Positions 16,091 to 24,381 of a stretch of 35,212 nucleotides of DNA are shown piece by piece. The DNA is from an uncultured Clostridia bacterium (lineage in GTDB: Bacteria > Bacillota > Clostridia > Christensenellales > DTU072). A program made the translations under genes and the position numbers. The notes under the pieces are model-generated. The model was not told where the DNA came from, searched no databases, and saw only the letters and a program-made list of their open reading frames with translations. The stretch is taken from contig CALVXZ010000006.1 of assembly GCA_944371785.1 (NCBI GenBank), positions 1-35,212 of the forward strand, written 5' to 3'. How positions within the stretch are numbered: position 1 is the first letter of the stretch; each line of letters opens with the position of its first letter.

Positions 16091-16114
16091 AAATAATTCG
16101 GCAGGTTGTATAAT
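16086..16114 (+). promoter_or_regulatory. Sigma-A promoter of pheS-pheT-mutS2-nifS-thiI
   Basis: TTGCAA (16086-16091), a 17-nt spacer and a perfect TATAAT (16109-16114). The start site should be near 16121, leaving a leader of about 20 nt that carries only the ribosome-binding site. There is no room for a T-box riboswitch, which often controls pheST in Firmicutes. Confidence 0.85.
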
Positions 16115-16141
16115 CATTATAATTTCATTCAGGAGAAAGGT

Positions 16142-17251
16142 ATGTCAAACGACGAATTAAAAGAACTTTTTAAGGAGCAGCTGCAAATTATAGAGGCTGC
16201 GCCCGTTTCCGATGACGTCAAAAAACTTCTGACCGACAGATCGGAAGGCGTTATCGAAGAACTTGCCGCGTTGAAAGACAAGACCGACAGGCGCGACGTA
16301 GAAAACTTCAGAGTCAAACACTTCGGTAAATCCGGAGATATAACGGAATTGACCCGACTTATCGGAAAAGCTCCCGTCGAATCCAAAAAAGCAACCGGAG
16401 CCGTAGTCAACGGGATAAGGAACTTCTTTGAAAAGATGTTCACGGAAGCGGAAAAGGAATTTTCCGAACGCGAATATGCCGCCCGTATACGCGACGAGGC
16501 GTTGGACGTCACTTTGTCGCGTTCGAATCTAAACGAGGAAACAGGGGCTCTGAATCCTATTTCAATCGTTAAAAACGACATAGTTTCCATCTTCGCCGGA
16601 ATGGGCTTCAGCGTTGTGGACGGTCCTGAAATTGAATTTACCAAATATAATTTCGAATTGCTGAACATTCCCGAAGATCACCCGGCAAGGGATCCCGGGG
16701 ATTCGTTTTACATCAATCCCGAAATTTTGCTGCGCACGCAGACTTCCTGCGTTCAGGCAAGGACGATGCTTGAATCCAAACCGCCTATCAGAGTGGTGTG
16801 CCCGGGTAAAGTGTACCGCCCCGACGAGGACGCGACTCACAGCCCGATGTTTCATCAGATAGAAGGTCTTGTCGTTGACGAAAACGTCACTTTAAAGGAT
16901 CTGAAAGCCGTTTTGGAACAGTTTGCGCGCCGTTTCTTCTCCGAAAACACGAAGGTCCGTTTCCGTCCTTCGTTCTTTCCGTTCACCGAACCCAGCGTCG
17001 AAGTCGACCTCAGTTGCGCAATGTGCGGAGGAAAGGGCTGCCGACTGTGCAAAGGCACCGGTTGGTTGGAGCTTTTGGGCGCGGGCGTAGTCAATCCTGC
17101 CGTATTCGATATGTGCGGCATCGATTCGAAGAAGTATTCCGGATTTGCTTTCGGAATGGGGCTGGAGCGCGCCGCAATGGTTAAATACGGCATACCCGAT
17201 ATGCGTCTGCTGTTCGACAACGACAAACGCATTCTCAGCCAATTCAAATAG
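16142..17251 (+). CDS. pheS: Phenylalanyl-tRNA synthetase alpha subunit
   Basis: A 369-residue catalytic subunit of the (alpha-beta)2 class II synthetase that charges tRNA-Phe. An N-terminal coiled-coil (about 1-110) precedes the core, which includes LNIPEDHPARDPGDSFY, class II motif 2 around HSPMFHQIEGLVVDE, the cysteine-rich segment CAMCGGKGCRLCKGTGWLE near 288-306 that is usual in bacterial PheS, and motif 3 GFAFGMGLERAAM. The start is ATG 16142 with AGGAGAAAGG upstream. An in-frame TTG at 16106 would lie before the -10 box and is rejected. pheT follows after 8 nt. Confidence 0.97.
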   Translation: MSNDELKELFKEQLQIIEAAPVSDDVKKLLTDRSEGVIEELAALKDKTDRRDVENFRVKHFGKSGDITELTRLIGKAPVESKKATGAVVNGIRNFFEKMFTEAEKEFSEREYAARIRDEALDVTLSRSNLNEETGALNPISIVKNDIVSIFAGMGFSVVDGPEIEFTKYNFELLNIPEDHPARDPGDSFYINPEILLRTQTSCVQARTMLESKPPIRVVCPGKVYRPDEDATHSPMFHQIEGLVVDENVTLKDLKAVLEQFARRFFSENTKVRFRPSFFPFTEPSVEVDLSCAMCGGKGCRLCKGTGWLELLGAGVVNPAVFDMCGIDSKKYSGFAFGMGLERAAMVKYGIPDMRLLFDNDKRILSQFK

Positions 17252-17259
17252 GAGGAAGT

Positions 17260-19662
17260 ATGTTAGTTCCGATTAAATGGTTGAACGATTTTGTAGACGT
17301 TTCAGGCATTTCTCCCGAAGAAATCGCCGATAAATTGGTGTCCTGCGGCTTTGAAGTCGAGGAAATAATAGATCTTTCGAAAGACGTTACGGGCGTCGTG
17401 ACCGCAAGAATAGACTCCGTAAGCAAACATCCCAACGCCGACAAGCTTATTGTTTGCGAAATCACGGCAGACGGTAAATACACCGTTGTTACGAACAACT
17501 CCCGGCTGAAACCCGGCGACATAGTGCCGTTCGCAAAGGACGGAGCCAAACTCCACAGCGGCACCGTCATCAAAAAAGGCGAGGTTCGCGGCGTTTTGTC
17601 CGACGGTATGTTTACCGGCGGAAAAGAACTTAATCTTACCGAAGGCGACGTAAAAGGCGCCGGCGAGGATAAAGTTTTGGTTTTACCGCAGGATACTCCC
17701 GTGGGCGTTGACGTAAACAAGGCGTTGGAATTGGACGATATAGTATTGGATATCGGCATCACCGCAAACCGTATAGACGCGAACGGGATCTTGGGAATAG
17801 CCCGTGAAGTCGCCGCGGTTACGGGGCGCGAACTGAAAATGCCTTCCGATTATATCGACCTTCCCGAAGGCAACGATATCGGCAAAAAACTGAGCATCGT
17901 CAACGAAGCTCCCGATCTTTGTTTCAGATATTTCGCGGCTATGGTCACCGACGTAAAGATCACCGAATCCCCGACGTATATCAAACGCAGATTGAAAGCC
18001 GCAGGCTTGCGTCCGATAAACAATATCGTAGATATCACGAACTATATTCTTTTGGAAGTCGGGCAGCCGATGCACGCTTTTGACCTTTCGACCATAAAAG
18101 GCGGAAAGATAGTCGTAAGACGCGCCAAGGAAAACGAAAAGATCGTCGCCTTGGACGGCAAAGAATATACTCTTTCCCCCGAAAATCTTGCGATCTGCAA
18201 CGCCGAAGAGCCTATGGCGATCGCCGGAGTGATGGGCGGAGCCGGATATTCCATCTTCGACAATACCACCGAAGTGGTTTTCGAATCCGCGGGCTTCAAG
18301 CGCGATTCCGTCAGAAGGACGTCGCGCAGCCTGGGGTTGTCTTCCGATTCTTCGCAGAGATTTTCGAAAGGTATCGACCGGTATTCGCAGCTTATGGGTT
18401 TGAAAAAAGCCGTCGGTATGGTAGTCGAAAACGGTTGGGGTAAAGCCGTCGCCGGCACAATAGACAGCTACCCCGAACCCTTACCCGAAAAGACTGTTGA
18501 ATTTACGGCTTCGGACATCGAAAAGATACTCGGTATCTGCGTTCCGGAAGATAAGATCCTGTCGATATTGAATTCTCTTTCGATCCCGACAGAACTTTCC
18601 GACGGCAAATTTGCTTCGAAGATACCCGGATTCCGCGAAGATATAGTCGGCGTAAACGACATCGCCGAAGAAGTCATCAGAATGTACGGATACGATTCTT
18701 TCCCGTCAGATTCCAAAATGTACGGCGCGCTGATCACCGGAACGGTCACCAAACAACAGGCAAACGCGAAAAAGATCGCTTCGTTTATGGTGGGAGCAGG
18801 GGCTTACGAAACTCTGACTTATTCTTTCATCACGCCTAAATCCTTCGATATGCTGGGGCTCCCGGCGGACTCCTTGCAAAGAAAAGCCGTCACTTTGTTG
18901 AATCCTTTGGGCGAAGATTATTCGGTAATGCGTACCTCTATGGCACACAGTATGCTGAAAGCACTGGCGACAAACGTCATCAGAAGAAACAAATCCGTCA
19001 GACTGTTCGAAATTTCAAAGGTGTTCATTCCCGAAACTTTGCCGTTGACGGACAAATTGCCCGTTGAAAAGAACATACTCGTTTTCGGAGCATACGGCGC
19101 GGCGGAGGACTTCTATTCGGTTAAAGCCGTTTTGGAAGCGTTGTTCGATTACCTCAGGATATCGGTCGATTTCTCCGCAGGTACTCTTTCGCATATGCAT
19201 CCCACCAGGACCGCGCTGATTTCCGCAGACGGCAGAAACATCGGCTACGTCGGCGAAGTATCCGACAAAACCGCCGCGGCTTACGGCATAGACAAGAGGG
19301 TGTATCTCGCCGAAGTAGACGCAGATTACCTCGAAACTTTCGCAAAGGATTATTCCGGATTCAAAGTCATTTCCAAATATCCTTCCGTCGAAAGGGATCT
19401 GGCTTTGGTGACCGACGAAAACGTCGAGGCGAAAAAGATCCTTTCCGCCATACGCGAAGCCGCCGATACCGAACTTCTGACGGACGTAAGTATCTTTGAC
19501 GTCTTCCAGGGCGCGAACCTGAAAGAAGAAGGTAAAAAATCGGTCGCGGTGCGTCTGACTTTCCGCAGCAACGAACGCACTCTGGTGGACGACGAAGTCG
19601 TAAAACTTATCGACGGTATATTGGTTAAATTACAATCGTCTTTGGGAATAAAGCTAAGGTAA
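17260..19662 (+). CDS. pheT: Phenylalanyl-tRNA synthetase beta subunit
   Basis: An 800-residue subunit, the normal length. The N-terminal EMAP/OB tRNA-binding domain is at about 40-150 (SVSKHPNADKLIVCEI). B3/B4 editing-domain features follow (RPINNIVDITNYILLEVGQPMH split across 248-270, LAICNAEEPMAIAGVMGG), then the B5 domain, the catalytic-like core and the C-terminal ferredoxin-fold anticodon-binding domain (ISKYPSVERDLALV...FDVFQGANLKEEGKKSVAVRLTF, residues about 705-795). AGGAGG lies just before the ATG. The stop overlaps the mutS2 start by one base (TAATG). Confidence 0.97.
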   Translation: MLVPIKWLNDFVDVSGISPEEIADKLVSCGFEVEEIIDLSKDVTGVVTARIDSVSKHPNADKLIVCEITADGKYTVVTNNSRLKPGDIVPFAKDGAKLHSGTVIKKGEVRGVLSDGMFTGGKELNLTEGDVKGAGEDKVLVLPQDTPVGVDVNKALELDDIVLDIGITANRIDANGILGIAREVAAVTGRELKMPSDYIDLPEGNDIGKKLSIVNEAPDLCFRYFAAMVTDVKITESPTYIKRRLKAAGLRPINNIVDITNYILLEVGQPMHAFDLSTIKGGKIVVRRAKENEKIVALDGKEYTLSPENLAICNAEEPMAIAGVMGGAGYSIFDNTTEVVFESAGFKRDSVRRTSRSLGLSSDSSQRFSKGIDRYSQLMGLKKAVGMVVENGWGKAVAGTIDSYPEPLPEKTVEFTASDIEKILGICVPEDKILSILNSLSIPTELSDGKFASKIPGFREDIVGVNDIAEEVIRMYGYDSFPSDSKMYGALITGTVTKQQANAKKIASFMVGAGAYETLTYSFITPKSFDMLGLPADSLQRKAVTLLNPLGEDYSVMRTSMAHSMLKALATNVIRRNKSVRLFEISKVFIPETLPLTDKLPVEKNILVFGAYGAAEDFYSVKAVLEALFDYLRISVDFSAGTLSHMHPTRTALISADGRNIGYVGEVSDKTAAAYGIDKRVYLAEVDADYLETFAKDYSGFKVISKYPSVERDLALVTDENVEAKKILSAIREAADTELLTDVSIFDVFQGANLKEEGKKSVAVRLTFRSNERTLVDDEVVKLIDGILVKLQSSLGIKLR

Positions 19663-22013
19663 TGCTCGAAAAAACGCTGAAAGCTTTGGAATTTAATAAA
19701 ATTTTGGCGGAGATAGCGGCAAAAGCTTCTTCGGTTCCTGCGCGCGAAGCCGTTATGGAAATTCGCCCGTACAACGATCCGCAGTATATAGAGGAGCTTT
19801 TGGAAGAAGTCGCCGAAGCCGACAGGATAGCTTTCGAATACGCTACGAATCTTTCTTTCGCTTTCGACGACATCGGCGCCATCCTGGACAAAGCCGAAGT
19901 CATGAGCGTATTGACGATGGGAGAACTTCTTCGCGTTTCGAAGATGCTCCGCGTCGCATATTCCGTCAAAAATTCCATAGCCAAGGTCCCCGACGATTCG
20001 TTGACGCGGCTGAAAAGGATAGCGGCTTCCGTTTATACCGACAAACAGTTGGAAGAAAGCATAGAATCGGCTATCGTTTCCGATACCGAAATGCACGACA
20101 GGGCTTCCGAGGAACTTCGCGCAATAAGGATCCGTATCCGTAAAGCCGGCGAACAAATCAAATCCAAACTGTACACTTATATAACTTCGCCCGCTTACGC
20201 TAAGTATCTGCAGGACAACATCGTGACGGTGCGCGGCGACAGATACGTCATTCCCGTAAAAGCCGAATGGAGATCGGCGATCCCGGGATTGGTTCACGAT
20301 CAAAGCGGCAGCGGTCAGACGCTGTATATCGAACCGATGGCGGTAGTCGAACTAAACAACGCGCTGAAAACGTATCTGTTGGAAGAACAAGCCGAAATAG
20401 AACGTATTTTGCGCGCTTTTACTTTAAAAGTCAGCGTTGCCGCCGATCAGATAAGGGACAGCTTTACAAAGATCGTCAAATTGGATACCGTATTCGCAAA
20501 GGCGTATTACGCAAACGCGATACGCGGTGTAAAACCCGTAATGAATACGGACGGTATCGTAGATATTTCTAAAGGCAGACATCCGCTGATAGACCCCCAA
20601 AAAGTCGTTCCTACCGATATAAACCTCGGAAAGAACTTTGATTTGCTGTTCGTAACGGGCCCCAACACCGGGGGCAAAACGGTGGCTCTGAAATTGGTGG
20701 GGCTTTTGACGGCAATGGCCATGTCGGGCATCTTCGTTCCTTGTTCGGAAGCCGTTCTGAATATATTCGACGAAGTTTATTGCGATATCGGCGACGAGCA
20801 AAGTATCGAACAAAGTCTGTCGACTTTTTCGTCGCATATAGCCAACATTTCAAGTTTTATCGATAAACTTAACTCAAATTCTTTGGTCCTTTTGGACGAA
20901 CTTGGCGCAGGTACAGATCCAACCGAAGGCGCGGCTCTGGCAATGAGCATTTCTCAGTATATAAAGGAGCGCGGATCCAAAGCAGTCATCACGACGCACT
21001 ATAACGAATTAAAAGAATACGCGGTCGTCACTCCCCGTGCGGAAAACGCGTCGATGGATTTCGATCCGCTGACGTATTCGCCCACATACCGGCTGATAGT
21101 CGGCACTCCCGGCGTTTCGAACGCGCTGTTGATCGCGGGCAAATTGGGGCTGCCGGCAGAGATCGTAGAAAATGCGAAAGCCGGTATAGCCGAAGGCAAA
21201 TTGGACTTTGAAAACGTCATCAGTTCTATGGAAGAAGCGCGTCACAACGCAATGGAAAACGAAGAAAAGTCCAACGAAATGTTGAAACAAGCCGAAAAAA
21301 CCTTGAAAGAAGCCGAGCGCGAACGCGACAGGCTGTATGTTCAGCGCGAGAAATTGAACGAAAACGTCAGAAAGGAAACAAAGCGGCTTGTGGAAGAAGC
21401 CATGGGCGAAGCCAACGAAATAATCTCCGCGATGCGCGCGCTCCTGGACGAGCCGACCGAAGCCGATCTGTTCAAGGCAAGAAAGCTTAAAAAATCGTTG
21501 GAAAAATACGTCGTAAACGAAGACAACGAGTTTATGGGCTTCGGCGAGGAGGCGGACGGAGATATCCGCGAAGGGGACGCCGTCTTGGTAAAACCGCTGA
21601 AAGCCGAAGGGATTGTCAGCAAAATAGATTACCGCAAAAACTCTGCCGTCGTCGCTTTGGGCAAGATGAATTCCGTTTTCAAACTCGACGTCCTTCAGAA
21701 ACTCAAAAAAAGCAAGAGGCAGGAATCTGTGACTGCGGTGCATACGCCGCGGAAGCTGGACAACGAATCTTTTTCGCCGGAACTCAATCTGATAGGGCTG
21801 ACTTCCGCCGAAGCGCGCGTCGAATTGCAGAAATATTTGGATAAAGCTGTTTTAAAGGGCGTTAACGAGCTGCGGATAATCCACGGCTACGGCACGGGAA
21901 AATTAAGAGAAACCGTCAGAAATTATTTAAAAACCTGCTCTTTCGTGGAATCTTACCGCGACGGCGTTTACGGCGAAGGCGAAAGAGGGGTCACCATAGT
22001 GAGGCTGAAATGA
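19662..22013 (+). CDS. mutS2: MutS2-family endonuclease/ribosome rescue ATPase
   Basis: A 783-residue MutS2 protein. It lacks the mismatch-binding domain of MutS and starts directly with the clamp/core region. Walker A GPNTGGKT is at 333-340, Walker B LVLLDELGAGTDP with Asp412-Glu413, followed by a long coiled coil (about 520-590, rich in Glu/Lys), a KOW-like segment and a C-terminal Smr nuclease domain with HGYGTGKLR starting at His741. In Bacillus MutS2 splits collided ribosomes and has been linked to recombination control. It overlaps pheT (TAATG) and the next gene (ATGA). The rnhC, zapA and cvpA genes found between pheT and mutS2 in Bacillus are absent. Confidence 0.95.
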   Translation: MLEKTLKALEFNKILAEIAAKASSVPAREAVMEIRPYNDPQYIEELLEEVAEADRIAFEYATNLSFAFDDIGAILDKAEVMSVLTMGELLRVSKMLRVAYSVKNSIAKVPDDSLTRLKRIAASVYTDKQLEESIESAIVSDTEMHDRASEELRAIRIRIRKAGEQIKSKLYTYITSPAYAKYLQDNIVTVRGDRYVIPVKAEWRSAIPGLVHDQSGSGQTLYIEPMAVVELNNALKTYLLEEQAEIERILRAFTLKVSVAADQIRDSFTKIVKLDTVFAKAYYANAIRGVKPVMNTDGIVDISKGRHPLIDPQKVVPTDINLGKNFDLLFVTGPNTGGKTVALKLVGLLTAMAMSGIFVPCSEAVLNIFDEVYCDIGDEQSIEQSLSTFSSHIANISSFIDKLNSNSLVLLDELGAGTDPTEGAALAMSISQYIKERGSKAVITTHYNELKEYAVVTPRAENASMDFDPLTYSPTYRLIVGTPGVSNALLIAGKLGLPAEIVENAKAGIAEGKLDFENVISSMEEARHNAMENEEKSNEMLKQAEKTLKEAERERDRLYVQREKLNENVRKETKRLVEEAMGEANEIISAMRALLDEPTEADLFKARKLKKSLEKYVVNEDNEFMGFGEEADGDIREGDAVLVKPLKAEGIVSKIDYRKNSAVVALGKMNSVFKLDVLQKLKKSKRQESVTAVHTPRKLDNESFSPELNLIGLTSAEARVELQKYLDKAVLKGVNELRIIHGYGTGKLRETVRNYLKTCSFVESYRDGVYGEGERGVTIVRLK

Positions 22014-23134
22014 TATATTTCGACAACGCCGCTACAACCCCGGTAATAAAAGAGGCTTTGGACGAAGCCAATCTTTATTTTACGGAAAAATATTTCAATC
22101 CGTCGGCATTGTATCACGCCGGGTTGGAGATCAAAAACGATCTTAATTCCGCAAGGCGCGTTCTTTTGAACGGTTTGGGCGCGGAAGGAAAGATTTATTT
22201 TACTTCCGGCGGCACCGAATCCGATAACCTGGCTTTCTTCGGAACGAAAAAGCGTAAAAACTCTGTTGTAATAATCTCTGCCGCGGAACACGCGGCGGTC
22301 TATCAATCGGCGATCAGCCTGAAAAACCAAGGCTTCGATATAAGGATCGCGCCCGTAGACACATCGGGAAAGGTTGACGAAACGCGTTTCGGCAATCTGC
22401 TGTCGGAAGACGTGTCGTTGGTTTCGATAATGCACGTTTCCAACGAAACGGGCGCGATCAACGATATAAACAAGTTGGCTGAGATGACAAAACGCGTTCA
22501 GCCGAAGGCTTTATTTCATTCCGACGGAGTACAAGCCGGAGGAAAGATCCGCGTCCGTTTGGGCAGATTTATCGACCTGTATTCGCTTTCTGCGCATAAA
22601 ATAGGCGCCCCGAAGGGCACCGGAGCGATATTCGCCGCTAAAAACGTACACCTCAGCCCGGTGGTCGTAGGCGGCGGTCAGGAAGAAGGCGTTCGATCCT
22701 CCACGGAAAACACCGCGGGAATAATGGCTTACGCAAAGGCTTTCACTGCGGCGGCTTCGGTTTTGGACGAAAGCCTGAAAAACGTTGCCGCGATACGCGA
22801 TTACATTTTTGCGGAGTTGTCCGCCTTCGACGATATAAAAATCATTTCCGATAAAAGCGGCAGTCCTTATATAATGTCTTTTGCGTCCGGAAGCCTGCGC
22901 GGCGAAGTGTTGCAGCACGCCCTCGAAAGAAAAGATATAATTGTCGGTACGGGCTCGGCTTGCTCTTCCAACAAAGCCACCAGAAGAATACCGGAAGCCT
23001 TGGGACTTACGGGAAAATTTGCGGAAGGCATTCTCAGATTAAGCTTTTCGCGCTTTTCTACTATGGACGAAGCCCGCTCGTTTATGACCGCCTTTACCGA
23101 AATTTACAAGGAGTTGAAAAAATATGTCGGTTGA
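22010..23134 (+). CDS. Cysteine desulfurase (NifS/IscS family), probable ThiI partner
   Basis: A 374-residue PLP enzyme that takes sulfur from cysteine as a protein persulfide. Motifs: YFDNAATTP at the N-terminus, TSGGTESDNLA, AEHAAV, HVSNETGAI, the PLP lysine Lys197 in SLSAHKIGAPKG and the persulfide cysteine Cys318 in GTGSACSSN. The gene starts in an ATGA overlap with mutS2 and its 3' end overlaps thiI by 11 nt. This mirrors nifZ-thiI of Bacillus, where NifZ is the dedicated sulfur donor for tRNA 4-thiouridine. The short catalytic loop and the context favour that role over general Fe-S cluster assembly; this part is inference. Confidence 0.92.
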   Translation: MIYFDNAATTPVIKEALDEANLYFTEKYFNPSALYHAGLEIKNDLNSARRVLLNGLGAEGKIYFTSGGTESDNLAFFGTKKRKNSVVIISAAEHAAVYQSAISLKNQGFDIRIAPVDTSGKVDETRFGNLLSEDVSLVSIMHVSNETGAINDINKLAEMTKRVQPKALFHSDGVQAGGKIRVRLGRFIDLYSLSAHKIGAPKGTGAIFAAKNVHLSPVVVGGGQEEGVRSSTENTAGIMAYAKAFTAAASVLDESLKNVAAIRDYIFAELSAFDDIKIISDKSGSPYIMSFASGSLRGEVLQHALERKDIIVGTGSACSSNKATRRIPEALGLTGKFAEGILRLSFSRFSTMDEARSFMTAFTEIYKELKKYVG

Positions 23135-24296
23135 ATATAACTGCATTCTGATTCGCTTCGGCGAGATCTTTTTGAAAGGAAACAACAGAAAATACTTTGA
23201 GGATTTGCTGATAAACAACATCAAAGCCGCTCTTAAACCTTTAAAATATACATTTTTAAGATCGCAGGGGAGATATTACGTCGAAGACTTCGATAATGCG
23301 GACGAGATCATTCAGAGATTGAAAAAGGTCTTCGGTATCCACTCCGTATCCCCGGCTCTGAAAGTTAAAACCGACAAGGAAACTCTGTTCGAAGCGGCTG
23401 TCGGTATGTCGCCGATGAGCGGTAAATTCCGCGTGACGGTAAAGCGCGCCGACAAAAGACTTCCCTTTACTTCCGCGGAAATGGCGGGCAATATCGGCGG
23501 CGCGCTGTTAAGGGCGTCGGGCGGAAAGCTGAAGGTCGATTTGTTCGATCACGACTTCGATCTGAACGTTGATATCCGCGACAACGGCTATTCTTATCTG
23601 TTTTACGACAAAATTCCGTGTGCGGGCGGCTTACCCGTGGGCTGCAGCGGCAGCGGAATGCTGCTGTTGTCCGGAGGCATAGATTCCCCGGTTGCCGGCT
23701 GGCTGATGGCAAAACGCGGCGTAAGATTGCACGCGGTACATTTCCATTCATTCCCGTATACAGGCGAACCTGCGCTGCAAAAGGTAAAAGACCTCGCCGA
23801 AAAGCTCTCCAAGTACACCGGTCAGGTCAATCTGCACGTCGTACCTTTTACCGCAATTCAATACGCCATTCACGAAAACTGCCCGGCTTCTTTCATGATA
23901 ACCATTATGAGGCGTTTTATGATGCGTATCGCCGAAAAAATCGCCGCAAAAGAAGGCTGCGGCGCCTTGATTACGGGTGAAAGCCTGGGACAGGTCGCAA
24001 GCCAGACGATGCAAAGTATGAACGTAACCAATTCCGTCGTTAAACTTCCCGTTTTCAGACCCGTAGTGGCATTCGATAAGGAAGAGATCATAGACATCGC
24101 TCAAAAAATAGATACTTTCGAAATTTCTATCAGACCTTACGAGGACTGCTGTACCGTATTCTTGCCAAAGAACCCGGTGATCCGTCCCAAAATTTCCGAA
24201 GCGGAGGAATACGAAAAAGCTTTGGATATAGACTCTTTGGTGGAAAAAGCCGTGGCGGATACCGAAGAACTGATAATCACTCCCATGACCGAATAA
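23124..24296 (+). CDS. thiI: tRNA 4-thiouridine synthetase ThiI
   Basis: A 390-residue enzyme that adenylates U8 of tRNA and inserts sulfur to make 4-thiouridine. Domains: an N-terminal ferredoxin-like part (IRFGEIFLKGNNRKYFE), a THUMP domain (about 60-165) and the PP-loop pyrophosphatase domain with SGGIDSPVAG at 183-192 and TGESLGQVASQT later. The rhodanese domain of E. coli ThiI (482 residues) is missing, as in Bacillus, so sulfur must come directly from the neighbouring cysteine desulfurase. AAGGAG at 23108-23113 is the ribosome-binding site, inside the upstream gene. It ends the operon before a terminator. Confidence 0.95.
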   Translation: MSVEYNCILIRFGEIFLKGNNRKYFEDLLINNIKAALKPLKYTFLRSQGRYYVEDFDNADEIIQRLKKVFGIHSVSPALKVKTDKETLFEAAVGMSPMSGKFRVTVKRADKRLPFTSAEMAGNIGGALLRASGGKLKVDLFDHDFDLNVDIRDNGYSYLFYDKIPCAGGLPVGCSGSGMLLLSGGIDSPVAGWLMAKRGVRLHAVHFHSFPYTGEPALQKVKDLAEKLSKYTGQVNLHVVPFTAIQYAIHENCPASFMITIMRRFMMRIAEKIAAKEGCGALITGESLGQVASQTMQSMNVTNSVVKLPVFRPVVAFDKEEIIDIAQKIDTFEISIRPYEDCCTVFLPKNPVIRPKISEAEEYEKALDIDSLVEKAVADTEELIITPMTE

Positions 24297-24316
24297 GTTA
24301 TACGAATTGAAACGCG

Positions 24317-24342
24317 AAAAGCGCCTTCACGGCGCTTTTTTT
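24317..24342 (+). terminator. Terminator between thiI and the convergent PBP gene
   Basis: AAAAGCGCC (24317-24325) and GGCGCTTTT (24331-24339) form a 9-bp perfect stem around TTCAC, continuing to seven T residues. On the minus strand the same stem is followed by four T residues, so it may also end the penicillin-binding protein transcript, whose stop is 40 nt away. Confidence 0.9.
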
Positions 24343-24381
24343 ATAGGAAAAATTCAAACAGGGGAGTCTGTTTTTAAAACT

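Noticed and set aside
16115-16141. Possible T-box riboswitch before pheST
   Set aside because: The promoter leaves only about 20 nt of leader, and no specifier stem or T-box sequence is present.
19350-20303. Minus-strand ORF of 317 codons across the pheT-mutS2 junction
   Set aside because: Both plus-strand genes are well supported, and the antisense product shows the same shadow composition without recognisable domains.
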